64,000 nt of DNA from Amblyornis subalaris (lineage: Eukaryota; Chordata; Aves; Passeriformes; Ptilonorhynchidae): the NCBI GenBank assembly GCA_018881555.1, contig JACAXG010000080.1, positions 2,859,443-2,923,442 on the forward strand, written 5' to 3'. Position 1 is the stretch's first letter; each line of letters opens with the position of its first letter. Positions 24,997-36,166 of the stretch are shown here, piece by piece. Under the pieces are notes generated by a model. It searched no databases, was not told where the DNA came from, and worked only from the letters and a program-made list of their open reading frames with translations. A program made the translations under genes and the position numbers.

Positions 24997-25252
24997 GAAT
25001 CACGGAATCATTTAGGANGGAAAAGCCCTCTGAGACCATCGAGTCCCCCAGCACTTCCAAGGCCACCACTGCCCCATGTCCCCAAGTGCCCCATACACAT
25101 CTGCTGAACCCCTCCAGGGCTGGGGACATCACTGTCCTGGGCAGCTGGGCCAGGGCTGGACAAAGCTTTCCGTGAAGAAATTTTCCCTAATATCCGACCT
25201 GACCCTCCCCTGGTGCAACTTGAAGCCCTTTCCTCTTGTCCTGTCAGTTTTT
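24997..25252 (-). mobile_element. CR1 fragment of a second subfamily, 3' end
   Basis: GGAATCACGGAATCATTTAG then AAAGCCCTCTGAGACCATCG, CCAAGGCCACCACTGCCCCA, CTAATATCCGACCTGACCCT and CTCTTGTCCTGTCAG. It differs from the GGTTTGGGTTGGAAGG type. Confidence 0.87.
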
Positions 25253-26961
25253 AGCTGGGACAACAGCCTGACCTGGTGCGAAAAAGGGAAAACATTCCTT
25301 AATTCAGTACAGGAATGTCTTTCCAGCATCGAGTTCACTTCACACATCCTTGTAGGGATCTATTTTTTTTTAACTTGGAGCAACTTTACCCATCTCCTGC
25401 TGGCACAGAAGGGAGAGGCTTCCAGAGCAGGGAATACAGCGTGTTAGGAAATGAAAATTCCCAGCGAAAAAGAGTTTGGCTCTCTCAGAGCAGCTCCAGG
25501 AGAGGTGAGGCCTTCCCCAGGGCTTGTTAAANGCTCATTTTCCCTCTCTGTTTTCCATAGGACATCAATCCACATCTTCAGTNCAACCCTCCTGCTCCTC
25601 TCCCTGGCCGCGGGGACAGGTCTGGGTGAGGAGTGGTCTGGATTGACCACTCCTTTCCGGAGAGGTCCTGTCAGGGCGGTGGAGGTGTCACAGAGCCCTG
25701 CAGGACCCCCCAGCTGCCCCCGGGACCCCTCAGGTGAGTCACTGCTCACACTGACCCAGCCAACCCTGTTTATTCGTTTCCTCATCCGATGTTTCTCCTC
25801 GAGTCATCCGTAAATGAAAGAACACCTCTGAAAAGTTGATTTTTACTGGCTTTTTTACTAATTTGCTTGTTTTTTCCCTTGGCCAGAGGCTCCCTGTGCC
25901 TTGGGGGTCTGTGATGGGGGGACAGGAATTGGGGGGCCCCCCGAGAGCCAGCACGTCGGGGCAGGTGCCACCCAGGGAGGCAATGGTTAATCTGCCGAAG
26001 CCTTCCACCCTGGCGGGCTTTTCTCCTGGGATAATGGGAAGCNGAGTGTGCACCCGGCAGTGTGATTATTACCTGTTTATTTTTTCATGAGGCTTCTCCG
26101 CTGTGTGTCACTCTCGTGTCACCATCCGTAAACACATCGATCCCGCCGTTCCCGGGGAGCAGCTCCTGCTCCTCGCGCCGGATCCCCGACCCGGGGGGAC
26201 CTGGAGCGACGGAGCGGGCTCGGAGCTCATCCCCGGGCGCTGCTTCACTCCTCCTGCAGGATCCGCCCCTCCCCTACCTCCTCTTTTTCCTTTCCTCTTC
26301 TTCCTGGCTCATCCCGTGCTCCACCTCGCCCTCCCACGGAGTTTTCCGGCCCCTGCCTTCAGGGGTAGGTGAGGAGCATCGCACCTGCCCCAGCCCCACG
26401 CCCAGCCCCAAACATCCCCCCGATGTGCAGCCACACTCCAGCACACGCATCCCTGCATCCCCCACAGCCGCAGGGATGCTCCTCAGGGAGCTTCCCTGCG
26501 GAAGCTTCCAGCCCACAGAGGTGACAAGAGGTGGCCGTACCCCGCGGGGTGTGGACCCGCNGGGTGGGATTCCCCTCATAAATAAAACCTGCTGGGTTTG
26601 GGGTTTTTTGCCTCATCGGAGAAAGCAGCCCCTGCAGGGACATCCCAAGGGAGTTCCCTGGAGCTGTTTCTCCCTGGATGAGAAGGGAAGCAGCCAGCTC
26701 AGAGCCCTNGCCATTAACCCCTGGAGGGAGATCATTCACCCCGGGGAGCTGCTGGGGTGGCCTCCCCTCACACGGTGGTGTATGGAGCACCTGGACACTG
26801 CTCCGCTCCGGGAGGAGCCTGGAATGGGAATCAGGTACCATTGTAAGGCTGAAATCCACCCACTGCGGGCTGGGGGAAGCTCTGAGGAACTGGCAGAGTT
26901 CACCTGCTCTGAGGGGACCTTCTGCTCCCCTATAAACCTGTTAAACACCTGCCCTGTGACT
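25253..26961. other. Non-coding unique sequence, nothing recognised
   Basis: No gene seen. Mixed GC-rich DNA with an AT-richer stretch at 25775-25880 and 26570-26600. The open frame at 26062-27174 runs into a CR1 and shows no domain. Confidence 0.4.
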
Positions 26962-27180
26962 GAATCCCAGAACGGGCTGGGGGGGAGGGACCTTAAAACT
27001 CATCCCATTCCACCCCTGCCATGGGCAGGGACACCTTCCACTATCCCAGCTTGCTCCAAGCCTTGTCCAACCCGGCCTTGGACACTTCCAGGGATCCNNG
27101 NGCAGCCACANCCAACCTGCACCAGGGCGTCCCCACCCTCACGGGGAAGAATTCCTTCCCAATATCCCATCTAAACCTAC
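26962..27180 (-). mobile_element. CR1 fragment, 3' end
   Basis: GGACCTTAAAACTCATCCCA, CCATGGGCAGGGACACCTTC and CCCAATATCCCATCTAAACC. Several N within. Confidence 0.9.
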
Positions 27181-27270
27181 CAAGAAAGCTTTCCCCAGGC
27201 AGCCTGCGAGCCAGAATCCATCACAGAAGGAGGACTGGGAGGTTTGCCAGGAGCCTGGCGGGGTTGGTGG

Positions 27271-27499
27271 GGATGGATGGAGGGAGGGATGGATGGATGG
27301 ATGGAGGGATGGATGGAGGATGGAGGGATGGATGGAGGGATGGATGGATGGGCGGATGGATGGATGGATACATGGATAAATGGATGGATGGATGGATGGA
27401 TGGATGGATGGATGGATGGATGGGTGGATGGATGGATGGAGGGATGGATGGAGGGATGGATGGATGGAGGGATGGATAGATGAATGGATGGAGGAATGG

Positions 27500-27535
<36 letters not shown>

Positions 27536-27553
27536 GTGGAGGGATGGATGATG
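27271..27553. repeat. (ATGG)n microsatellite array
   Basis: About 280 bp of GGAT units with GGAG, GGCG and ATACATGGATAA interruptions. It is the complement of the TCCA array 2.5 kb away, so the two lie in inverted orientation. Confidence 0.95.
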
Positions 27554-27959
27554 CCCATGGCACCGACCTCACGTGATGCTGCAAAGGTGAGTGACCCCAC
27601 CAGGGTCTCCCACTGTGCACCAGGCAGTCACCAAGGACAAGGGGCACTGGGAGCAGGAATATCAAGAGCAGAATCTGGTGGAGGAAAGAGAGACAGGAAG
27701 GCGATGGAGGAGAGGAAGAGGATGCAGAAAAGAGAAGGAAGAAGGGAAAGCAGCGAGCAGAGCGAGAATCCTCTCTGGAATCCAGAATCGAAATTTTTTT
27801 TGTCCCAGAAGGCGCCCAGTTTTTAGCAAAGTCCTTTTCTGCCTTTAATGAATTCCGGCTCCCTTCCCCCCGCCGACCCCGGCGAAGATGGAACATTTCC
27901 AAGAACAGGAGGGAGGGAGCGGNGAGAGAGGGGCTTGGAAATCAAATTTAAAGGGGGGT

Positions 27960-28355
27960 AAAAAGAAAGAAAAAAAAAAAAAAAAAGATGAAAAAAAGAA
28001 GAGACTCCTCTTTAAAAGTCACTTTGCATCCCCTCCCCGAGCGGGAAGGGAGCACGGGTCATGTCAGCGCCCTGCGCCGCGGCGCTAATGACACTGGGAA
28101 TATGCTAAGGAGCCGCCGGCGAGGGGCTTTTGGAGCGCGGTCACTTCCTGGGCCCTCAAAGCGGCTTTAATTGGCGGCGGTGGCGCTGGCAGGTGTGCTT
28201 GTCATGTCTAATCACCGTGTCACCCCGCGGCGCCCGCCGCCGCCCCCCCTCCCCGCCGCGCCCCCCGGCCCCCCAACTTTTCAACCGTTGCACACCTGTC
28301 AAAATGATTATGGGAATGAGTCTCCGGCGTGGGCAGACAGAGCAGATTTGAAGGA
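27960..28355. promoter_or_regulatory. Candidate conserved enhancer with paired E-boxes
   Basis: An A-rich lead (27961-28010) is followed by non-repetitive DNA with CGGCTTTAATTGGCGG, CAGGTG at 28190-28195, TGTCATGTCTAATCACCGTG, and CACCTG at 28293-28298 inside GCACACCTGTCAAAATGATTA. E-boxes next to TGTCA and homeodomain cores are typical of neural enhancers, and bHLH factors are known regulators of BRN3 genes. No conservation data here. Confidence 0.38.
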
Positions 28356-28639
28356 AATCCTCTTTCTCCCCTCGCTCTCGCCCTTTCTCCTTTTTGTGCG
28401 CGCGGTTTTTATTCTCGCTCGGCTCGGGAGGGATTAGGGGAAGGGGGGAAAAGAATCCCCCTGGTAAATGGATCCTAAACACGCATTGTTGGCGGTGGGG
28501 TCTTTTTTTTTTTTTGCCCCTGGTACATTCTGGAGTCGGAGCGAGGTTTCCGCGCCGGGAGCTCCTGGATAAAGCTGTAAGGAAGGAGAGGAGGCAGCCC
28601 CTGTGAGGAGCTGTGGATCACATCTTTTACACACCCCAA

Positions 28640-28805
28640 AATACCCACAGCACACACACAGCCACCGGGACGGGCACCCAGCGCTGCCACGCTCACACGG
28701 GCACAGGGACAGCTGGAATTGGCCGTGTCCCTGTCCCGTGTGGCTTGGGAAGGCACAAATACACACACAGCCACCCTCACTCACACTCACACTCACACAC
28801 CCCTC
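28640..28805. repeat. CA-rich degenerate repeat
   Basis: Interrupted CACACA, CACT and CAGCC units; low-complexity, no coding signal. Confidence 0.6.
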
Positions 28806-28902
28806 GGCACAGCAGCACTCACGGAGAAAGGATCCCAAACCCCACTCAAAGACCCTCTCCCCAGCAGATTCTTCAGCTCAGCCCCACACATGTCCTATCG
28901 GA

Positions 28903-29110
28903 GAATCCCACACTGGTTTGGGTTGGAATGTCCTTAAAGATCACCCAGTTCCAGCCCTGCCATGGGCAGGGACACCTTCCACTATCCCAGGGTGCTCCGA
29001 CCTGGCCTTGGACACTTCCAGAGATCCAGGGGCAGCCACAGCTTCTCTGGGCAACCTCAGGGCTTCCCCACCCTCACAGGGGAGAATNTCTCCCCANTAT
29101 CCAACCCAAA
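28903..29110 (-). mobile_element. CR1 fragment, 3' end
   Basis: CTGGTTTGGGTTGGAATGTC, GGGCAGGGACACCTTCCACT and GATCCAGGGGCAGCCACAGC. It has lost a short piece (CAAGCCCCATCCA) between the GGGTGCTCC and GACCTGGCC blocks. Confidence 0.88.
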
Positions 29111-29390
29111 GCTGTTCTTGGAGCCCTGTACCTGTCACCAGGCAGCTTTCCTCGCACTTTGGTGATGTTAACAGGAGTTGATGAAGCTCTGTCATTAAGC
29201 CCTTGCTAAGCAGCAATTAGCAGCGAGCCGAGCACGCCGAGGATGTGCTCAGAGCTCGGGTGGCTCCGTGTCACTCCCAGGCGGCGGGAAAACAGCAGGA
29301 TGGGTTAGAAATCAAACAGCATCCCATTCCATGGGATGGAATAAATCGTGGTCACCCACACAGGTCTTCTTTTGCCCCCTGGCACAAGGG

Positions 29391-29880
29391 GATGCTGCCA
29401 TCCATTGGGATGCATCGGTTGGGATGGCACCATCCATTGGGATGGCACCATCCCTTGAGATGCCACCATCCATCAGGATGGCACCATCCATCAGGATGGC
29501 ACTATCCGTTGGGATGCCACCATCCATTGGGATGGCACCATCCATTGCGCTGCCACCATCCATTGGGCTGCCAGCATCCGTTGGGCTGCCAGCATCCATT
29601 GGACTGCCACTATCCATCGGGATGCCACTATCCATTGGGATGCCACCATCCGTTGGACTGCCACCATCTATTGGGATGGCACCATCCATCAGGATGCCAC
29701 CATCCCTTGAGATGCCACCATCCCTTGAGATGCCACCATCCATTGGACTGCCACCATCCATTGGGATGCCACCATCCATTGGCATGCCACCATCCGTCGG
29801 GATGGCACCATCCGTTGGGCTGCCCCCATCCATCGGGATGCCCCCATCCATCGGGATGCCACCATCCATCGGGATGCCAG
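29391..29880. repeat. 18-bp minisatellite, ~27 copies
   Basis: Tandem array of a GGGATGCCACCATCCATT unit with variants at a few positions (GGGCTGCCAG, GAGATGCCAC, CATCAG). Eighteen is divisible by three, so frames stay open on both strands (for example 29245-29934 plus, 29312-29959 minus), giving repeats such as HHPLGW. I regard this as non-coding. Confidence 0.93.
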
Positions 29881-30819
29881 CCTGCTGCAGGAGGACAGCT
29901 GTCACACCCACAGGGACGTGTCCAGCTCCTCTGACACCCCTCAGCGCAGGGGGGATCATCCAAACCCCTCCCAGGCTGTCCCAGTCCTGTCACCACCCTG
30001 CCCACCTTCCCACACAGGCTCGGGGGCTGCCCAGGAGCCGGGGCCTGCTCTGAACCTGAGCCACAGAAATCCCAGCGGGAAGCGAGGCCGAGGTGGGGAG
30101 GAGGAGCAGGAGTTGTTGCACAGGTTGTACCGTGGTGCTGGGGAAGGGGGGGAGCTGCACTCCATGTATATTTTATAGGACATGGAAAGTGACTTTTAAG
30201 GCCTCTCCGGTGATGTTGTGATGCCAGCTGAGCCCAAAGCTGCTCCGAATCTCAGCCACTCTGATCCCGGGCTGTTTGGGAATAAGTTGGAATAACCTGC
30301 CGGCCCCTCCTGATTTCTCCATCTCTTCTCTTTGCCTCCGGTCCTCTGTTTGCTGCTGCTTTCCTTCCAGCCTTCTTTGCATTCCGGGGCCACCTCTCCT
30401 GCTGCTCCCATCTCTGGAGCTCGTGTCTGGCTGTTGTTCCCTGTCTCCTGAGGCTTGGGAAGCATCATCATCCTCCAGTGGTTCTGCTCTCACCACTCAC
30501 CTGCAGTTCCCGGGCTCCCAGGCACCAGGAATCCTCCAGCAAGACCTAGCACAACCCTCCAAATTCTTAATGGGTGGAATATTCCCTGCTCCTGTCCCCT
30601 CCTGAAGGTCACACCAACAGCTCCTTCCCCTCTCAAGCCAACACAATCCATGTCTCCCCCACCTAACGCACCCTGGGCCAAATTCCAGCCTTTTCCTTCT
30701 CCTCTCCCTCTTCCCTGGAATGTGGTCACTGTCACCCTGCCCAGCCACTCTCCATGCGGAGCCTGAGCTCAGCCGTGTCCCCACCCCACTGCCACTGCCC
30801 TTCTGTGCCTTTGCTTCCC
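29881..30819. other. Non-coding unique sequence, nothing recognised
   Basis: GC-rich DNA without recognised exons or repeats. Confidence 0.4.
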
Positions 30820-30892
30820 AGGATCAGGGAATCATTCAGGCTGGAAGAACCTCCAGAGGTCTCCGGTCCAAACTCTCGCTCAAATTAGGATC
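30820..30892 (-). mobile_element. Old CR1 fragment, terminal piece
   Basis: AGGGAATCATTCAGGCTGGA, then GAACCTCCAGAGGTCTCCGG matches the end of a CR1 of the AAAGACCTCC type. Confidence 0.6.
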
Positions 30893-30969
30893 AGCAAAGG
30901 CCCTCAGGGGTTCNTCCAGTCAGTGCTGAGTGGCTGCCCGGCTTCTCCAGGGAACCTTGAGGTGATTTG

Positions 30970-31240
30970 TATAGAACCATGGGATCATTAAGGTTGGAAA
31001 AGCCCTCTGGGATCGAGTCCANCCATTCCTCCAGCACCGCCAAGGCCACACTGACCCACGTCCCCGCACATTTTTTGAACACTTCCAGTGGTGATGACTC
31101 CCCCAGCGCCCTGGGCAGTCTGAAAACCTTTTTGGTGAAGTATTTTTTGTTAATATCCAACCTAAACTTTCTGTCCAGTCTGAACTTCTCTTGTTTCATC
31201 TCATTCCCACTGTCTNTTGTCCTTTTCCAGTGGAAAAGAG
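30970..31240 (-). mobile_element. CR1 fragment of a second subfamily, 3' end
   Basis: ATAGAACCATGGGATCATTA, then GTTGGAAAAGCCCTCTGGGA, CAAGGCCACACTGACCCACG and GTTAATATCCAACCTAAACT. Confidence 0.85.
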
Positions 31241-31404
31241 TCGAGGACTTCTGATGGGAAGCCTCAGGCACATTGTCCTGCTTGGTGGACCAGGTCACCA
31301 CTTAACCCCACACCTCTGATCAGCCCCAGGAGCAGAAGGAAAGAGGGAAAATGGAATTTCCCCGTGTGTGAGGCGAGCAAAAATGGGGGGAAGAAAGAGA
31401 AAAC

Positions 31405-31560
31405 ACAAGCGAGGGGAGAAAAGCTCATTTTGTCTATTGAAAAGATTCTGTTTAATAAAAAATTGATGCTATTTAGTGGCTGTTCCCCTTTAAAATGATT
31501 CCCATCACTCTGTGTTTCATCTCGCTTGGCTCCTTTCGGATAATCAATCAAGAGTTTCCT
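31405..31560. promoter_or_regulatory. Candidate conserved AT-rich non-coding block
   Basis: CTCATTTTGTCTATTGAAAA, GTTTAATAAAAAATTGATGC, CCTTTAAAATGATTCCCATC and GGATAATCAATCAAGAG occur in 150 bp of non-repetitive sequence. The GATAATCAATCA part resembles PBX/HOX-type sites. Confidence 0.33.
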
Positions 31561-31914
31561 GGGATCCACCAGAGGCCCTGGCACGTGGCCCCTTTTGAAG
31601 TGGGAGGGAAGGGTTAGTCCTAAATAAATAAACAAATAAACAAAACCCTTGTTTTGTTTTATTCCTATAAGGAATAATGCAAAGGATTTCAAAGAAGGAG
31701 GGAAAGGCTGGTTGAAGCACAGAGAGCAAACAGTCCCAGCTCCATCCNGAGAGCACCGACATGGAAATCCCCCAGGGCAGAGCTCCTGCCTGCTCAGGTC
31801 CCTCACAGGCTTCTCCTTTTCCATCTTAACCAGCAGAGGCTTTGGCTGGACACGGGAATGGCTCTCANCATCTCTCCCAGAGAATTCTGGGATCCTCCAC
31901 ATGCAGGTGGAATC

Positions 31915-32213
31915 ATCATAGAATGGGTTGGGATGGGAGAGACCTTAGAAATCATCCAGTTCCACCCCCTGCCACGGGCAGGGACACCTTCCACTATCCC
32001 AGGGTGCTCCAAGCCCTGATATTTCTTCCCAATATCCCATCTATCCCTGCCCTCTGGCAGTGGGAAGCCATTCCCTGTGTCCTGTCCCTCCATCCCTTGT
32101 CCCAAGTCCTTCTGCAGCTCTCCTGGAGCCCCTTTAGGCACTGGAAGGGGCTCTGAGGTTTCCCTGGATCCTTCTCTTCTCCGGGTGAACATTCCCAGCT
32201 CTCCCAGCCCANC
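31915..32213 (-). mobile_element. CR1 fragment with internal deletion
   Basis: Begins CATAGAATGGGTTGGGATGG and continues to CTCTTCTCCGGGTGAACATT. About 90 bp is missing between GGGTGCTCCAAGCCC and TTCTTCCCAATATCCC compared with the copy at 34599-35122. Confidence 0.9.
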
Positions 32214-33408
32214 AGATCTCCAGTTAGGGCAGGACCAGAAATGATTTCTGCCCTAAAGCCCAGGGTTTGTAACCCCCAGTGGGGCTGTGTGGGGTAAGGA
32301 AAGGGAAAAGTCTCTCCAAGCAGCTGGAAACTGCATCTTCTCCCAGTCCAGATTGCTCCAACCTCACGGGGGGGCTCTGTCTCCTTCCACAGGGATCAGC
32401 TTCAACTCCTGTCCTTTCCCAGGATGTCCTGGGTGAGGGATCAGGATAGAAAAAACCACTTGGGATTGTCATGGCTTTTCGGCAGTTTATCTCATTCCCT
32501 CTTTAACACGTGGGAGAAAATCCCTTACCATGCAACTGCTTTGACTGGAATCTGCTTCTCCAGATTCCCAGTGAAATNGCCCCAAATTTTTCACTGTTTT
32601 TCTGTGGTTCAGGCTGTTATCTTTTATTTTATCAGATCTTCCTTTCTGTGTTTTATTCGAGAGAGACTTTCCCTCTCTCCAAGCTTTCCAATAGGAAAAT
32701 CAGAGCGGGGAAAGTTTACCAGAGGTATCACTCAGAAGATTTGGGGTTTATGTCGGCCTGAAGAACCTGTATCCCTCTCCTTCCCAACCACTCTTGGTCT
32801 GGGAAAGGGCAAGGACTCTGCAGGGAGCGGCCCTAAAACGAACACGGAGAGATTTGGATGAAAAGGACGGAGTTTGGTGGTGCTTTCCTGACCCACCTGC
32901 TCACTCCTCACCCTCTCAGGACAGCCTCAAGCTGTCTATTAAAAAAAAATCTCTTAGAGGATCTTTAATTCATCTTTCATTAATTTAATCTTTGAATTTC
33001 TCNCTGGAAAAGGAGAAATTCTGGGTCCTGGTTCAGATTTTCAGACAACATCCGAGTCCTGCATTCAGCACCTGGCAGTTCCCAAGGCTCCGAGGGGATG
33101 CTGAGGAATCAGCAGCTCTCCATGGTTCATCCAGGTTCTCTGTGATCTCCTGCACATTCCAACAAAAATGATCCCAAACTGGAGCCTGCAGCTTCCCAGN
33201 GAGGGGCTGACCCGGGCAGAGCCCGCGGCTGTTTTGGGGGGAACATCCCAGGTTTGGTGCTTCTCCTGCACAGAGAATTGTGCAGCTCCCAGGTGGAAGT
33301 GGGATCGGTATTTAACAGGATTTTTGGGTGGTTTCTATGGGATAGAGAGAGATTTCAACAATTCCTTGGGAATCATGAGGAATGGACACCAAAGTAAAAC
33401 ACTGGGAA
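32214..33408. other. Non-coding unique sequence, one AT-rich block
   Basis: No gene seen. 32935-33000 is AT-rich (GGATCTTTAATTCATCTTTC, then ATTAATTTAATC) and may be regulatory. Nothing else recognised. Confidence 0.35.
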
Positions 33409-33586
33409 TCGTNNAATCATGGAATGGNTTGTGTTGGAAGGACCTCAAAGCCCAGGGACACCTCCCACTATCCCAGGTTGCTCCAAGCCCCATCCAACCC
33501 GGCCTGGAGCACTTCCAGGGATGGGGAATCCTGTGGGAAATCCATTCCAAGGGCTCACCACCCCCACAGGGAAGAATTCCTTCTCC
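33409..33586 (-). mobile_element. CR1 fragment with small deletion
   Basis: AATCATGGAATGG, TTGGAAGGACCTCAAAGCCC joined directly to AGGGACACCTCCCACTATCC, with about 25 bp missing at the join. Confidence 0.85.
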
Positions 33587-34598
33587 GGTTGAAGGCCATG
33601 CTCCCTGTTTATCTGTTCCGACGCTCACTCCCCAGCTCAGCAGATGCAGCTGAGCTTTGGCCCACGGATATCCCAGATTTTGAAAGAAGACGAATCCTAG
33701 GGAAAGTAAGGAATACAAACACATGTCCAGGTCATCCAGCAAGTCCACGACACAGGGAAGCACTGAGCCCACACTGTCCCCATCCTATTCCAAAGTGCTT
33801 TGCCAAAGTGAGCCGGCTCATCCATCAGGATCAAAGAAACTCTTTGTGGGCTCCAGGATCTGATCCTATAAATTGATGGATGCAGCTGTGCCACCCTCTT
33901 GTCAACCCTTTGTCCTTGCTCTGCTGGCTCATCCATCCCCTCGGGAAGTCCTGTCTCCTTTCACTGGATGGGGTGGGAGAGGAGANGCTCGGCAGGGCAC
34001 ACCCCAAAGGTGCTTCGGGCAGGCCTCACCCGGCCCCGTGATTTANTTAAATCCGAGGAAATGTCTCTGCCCAATCCCCGTGCCTGGCCTGCTCCTCGGA
34101 GCCGTTCGGCTGGAAGCGGCTGCAGCCCGGGCGCCTCGGCCTCCCTTTAAAATTTTAATCACGACCATCAAAACCCAGCGGCTCACGGGGCTGGAGGGAA
34201 AGTCACCAGCCCCAGTTCATCCCTTAGCNAGGCGCGGGTCCCGTCCGTGGGATGTTCGCTGGGATGTTCTCCTCCGCAAACAGCAGCCTGGAAATGCCAA
34301 AGGGCGGGATGCGGGGATTTAGCGGAGCGTGAAGCGCCGCAGGAAGTGTCCCTCGCTCCGAGACTGCTCTGCTGGGAGCAGCTCCCGGCTCCAGACGGCT
34401 CAGCCTGGGTTTAGCTGGGATAGGAGGGGCTGAAGGGACCCCAGGTCAATCCTGAGATTCACTGGGGCATCCTGAGGGGGTGAAAAGCCAAGGGTTGTGG
34501 GGGAGCTCTTGACTGGGAACGTGGAATGAGGTTGTGGAAGCTGCTGATTAGAAGCAAGGGGGAGGGCAGGGGGAGCCTGATGTTGGACCAGTGATTGA
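33587..34598. other. Non-coding unique sequence, nothing recognised
   Basis: CG-richer between 33990 and 34400, with one AT-rich patch at 34143-34175 (TTTAAAATTTTAATCACGAC). No exon recognised. Confidence 0.35.
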
Positions 34599-35122
34599 TC
34601 ACGGAATCATGGAATGGTTTGGGTTGGAAGGACCTTAAAGCCCACGCAGTGCCACCCCTGCCATGGGCAGGGACACCTTCCACTATCCCAGGGTGCTCCA
34701 AGCCCCGTCCAGCTTGGCCTTGGACACTTCCAGGGATCCAGGGGCAGCCACAGCTTCTCTGGGCAATCTGTGCCAGGGCCTCCCCACCCTCACAGGGAGG
34801 AATTCCTTCCCAATATCCCATCTAACTCTGCCTCCTGTCTGTTTGAAACCATTCTCCCTCATCCTGTCTCTCGAGGCCGTTGTCCAAAGTTCCTCTCTAG
34901 CTCTCCTGGAACTCCTTTAGGCACTGGAAGGGTCTCTGAGGTCTCCCTGGATCCTTCTCTTCTCCAAGTGAACAATCCCAATTCTGTCAGTCTTTCCTCC
35001 CAGCAGAGCTGCTCCATCCCTCTGATCAGCTCTGGACTCGCTCCAGCAGCTCCACGTCCTTCCTGTGCCGGGCCCCAGGGCTGGAGCAGCTCTGCAGGTG
35101 GGGTCTCACCTGAGNGGAGATC
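34599..35122 (-). mobile_element. CR1 fragment, ~520 bp, the longest of its type here
   Basis: Begins at ATCACGGAATCATGGAATGG and extends well past the usual truncation through GTCTCCCTGGATCCTTCTCT and GCTCCATCCCTCTGATCAGC to GGCTGGAGCAGCTCTGCAGG. This is the 3' region only; no reverse-transcriptase frame is present. Confidence 0.92.
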
Positions 35123-35469
35123 CTGGGAGCAGCTGGANCCGTGGGAGGAGCAGCCCAAGCTCCGGAGTTTTTGTGATGTTTAAGTTCAACCACGGAATGA
35201 CCTGAGCTCTAAACTTCACCCTGCTCCCCCTCACCCCGCTGGCACCTCCCAGCCTGGCGCTCACATCCATCGGAGGCTCCAAGGGAAGCTCTGCACCATT
35301 CCAGAAAGAAAAAAACACCTGGGAAGGACTTTCCACCCGCTCCGGGGGCAAAGGTGGGGAAGGGCCGGGAGAAGAGGCCGGCCCTGGATGCAAAGAGAGG
35401 CCGGTCCGGGAGGGCAGGGCNGGTTTTCCGCACCAAAAAGCAGCGCTGCAGGCTGAGCCTAATTGCACC

Positions 35470-35950
35470 GAGGTGCTGGCAGCGTGTCAGCCCCGCAGAA
35501 AATCAGCAGAGGTTAAGATCATGTTAATTTGTACACACACAGGGGGATCGGGAGCACTGGAAGCAGGGGAGGGAGAGAGGGAGGGAGGGAGGATGAAAAG
35601 GAGGAGGAGGAGGAGGAGGGAGAAGACTTGCACACGAAAATGTTGGGTTTATGTGTGTGGGGGGGGTCCATTTCCAAAGCAAGAATACAAATGATCCCAA
35701 CAAAGCCCAAGCTGTCCTGAAACCCTGTAGCCAATTAGTGCACATCAATAATTAATCAGCTCTCGCTATTGTGCAGCCCGGACTGTGCTACCCCAGCCCC
35801 TGCCACACTCACTCTTTCCCATCACAGACACACTGTTATGACACATAATGATATTGTCCATGAATAATTTAGAGCAGTTTTTCTCCTCTCCTCTCTCTGT
35901 CTCTCTCTCTCCCTGTGCCCTTATTAGCAGAAAATGTGGAACAAATTCTG
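35470..35950. promoter_or_regulatory. Candidate conserved enhancer with POU4-like sites
   Basis: Non-repetitive AT-rich DNA, interrupted at 35560-35635 by a GGA-rich purine tract. It contains GCCAATTAGTGCACATCAAT and TCAATAATTAATCAG (35745-35759), then ACACATAATGATATTGTCC and CATGAATAATTTAG (35859-35872). The 35745 site closely resembles the POU4 consensus I recall (TGMATAATTAATGAG). Function inferred. Confidence 0.4.
35560..35635. repeat. GGA/GGGA-rich purine tract
   Basis: Irregular GGAGG, GAGGGAGGGA and GGAGGAGGAGG units on the plus strand. Confidence 0.75.
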
Positions 35951-36166
35951 GGAGGAGGCGAGGAAGAAGCTACTTCCATAACGTCGCTCGAGGAGCAGCC
36001 AGGTCTGTGCCTTCCTCAGGCAGCTGGAAAACAGGGATCAGCGCTCCTGGGATGGTTTGGGGGGGACCTTCCCTTGGTGGAGGGATGGGGTGATGAGCTA
36101 AGAGGGAAGGTTGGCTTGGAAAAACCCATGGAAGCGAAGACTGAGCCATCTTAAATGGCGGGGGTG

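Noticed and set aside
26062..27174. 370-codon plus-strand frame
   Set aside because: Its C-terminal part is CR1 in antisense, and the rest has no recognisable domain.
29245..29959. Open frames above 200 codons on both strands
   Set aside because: They follow an 18-bp tandem repeat whose unit is divisible by three; the repetitive peptides match no family and both strands are equally open.
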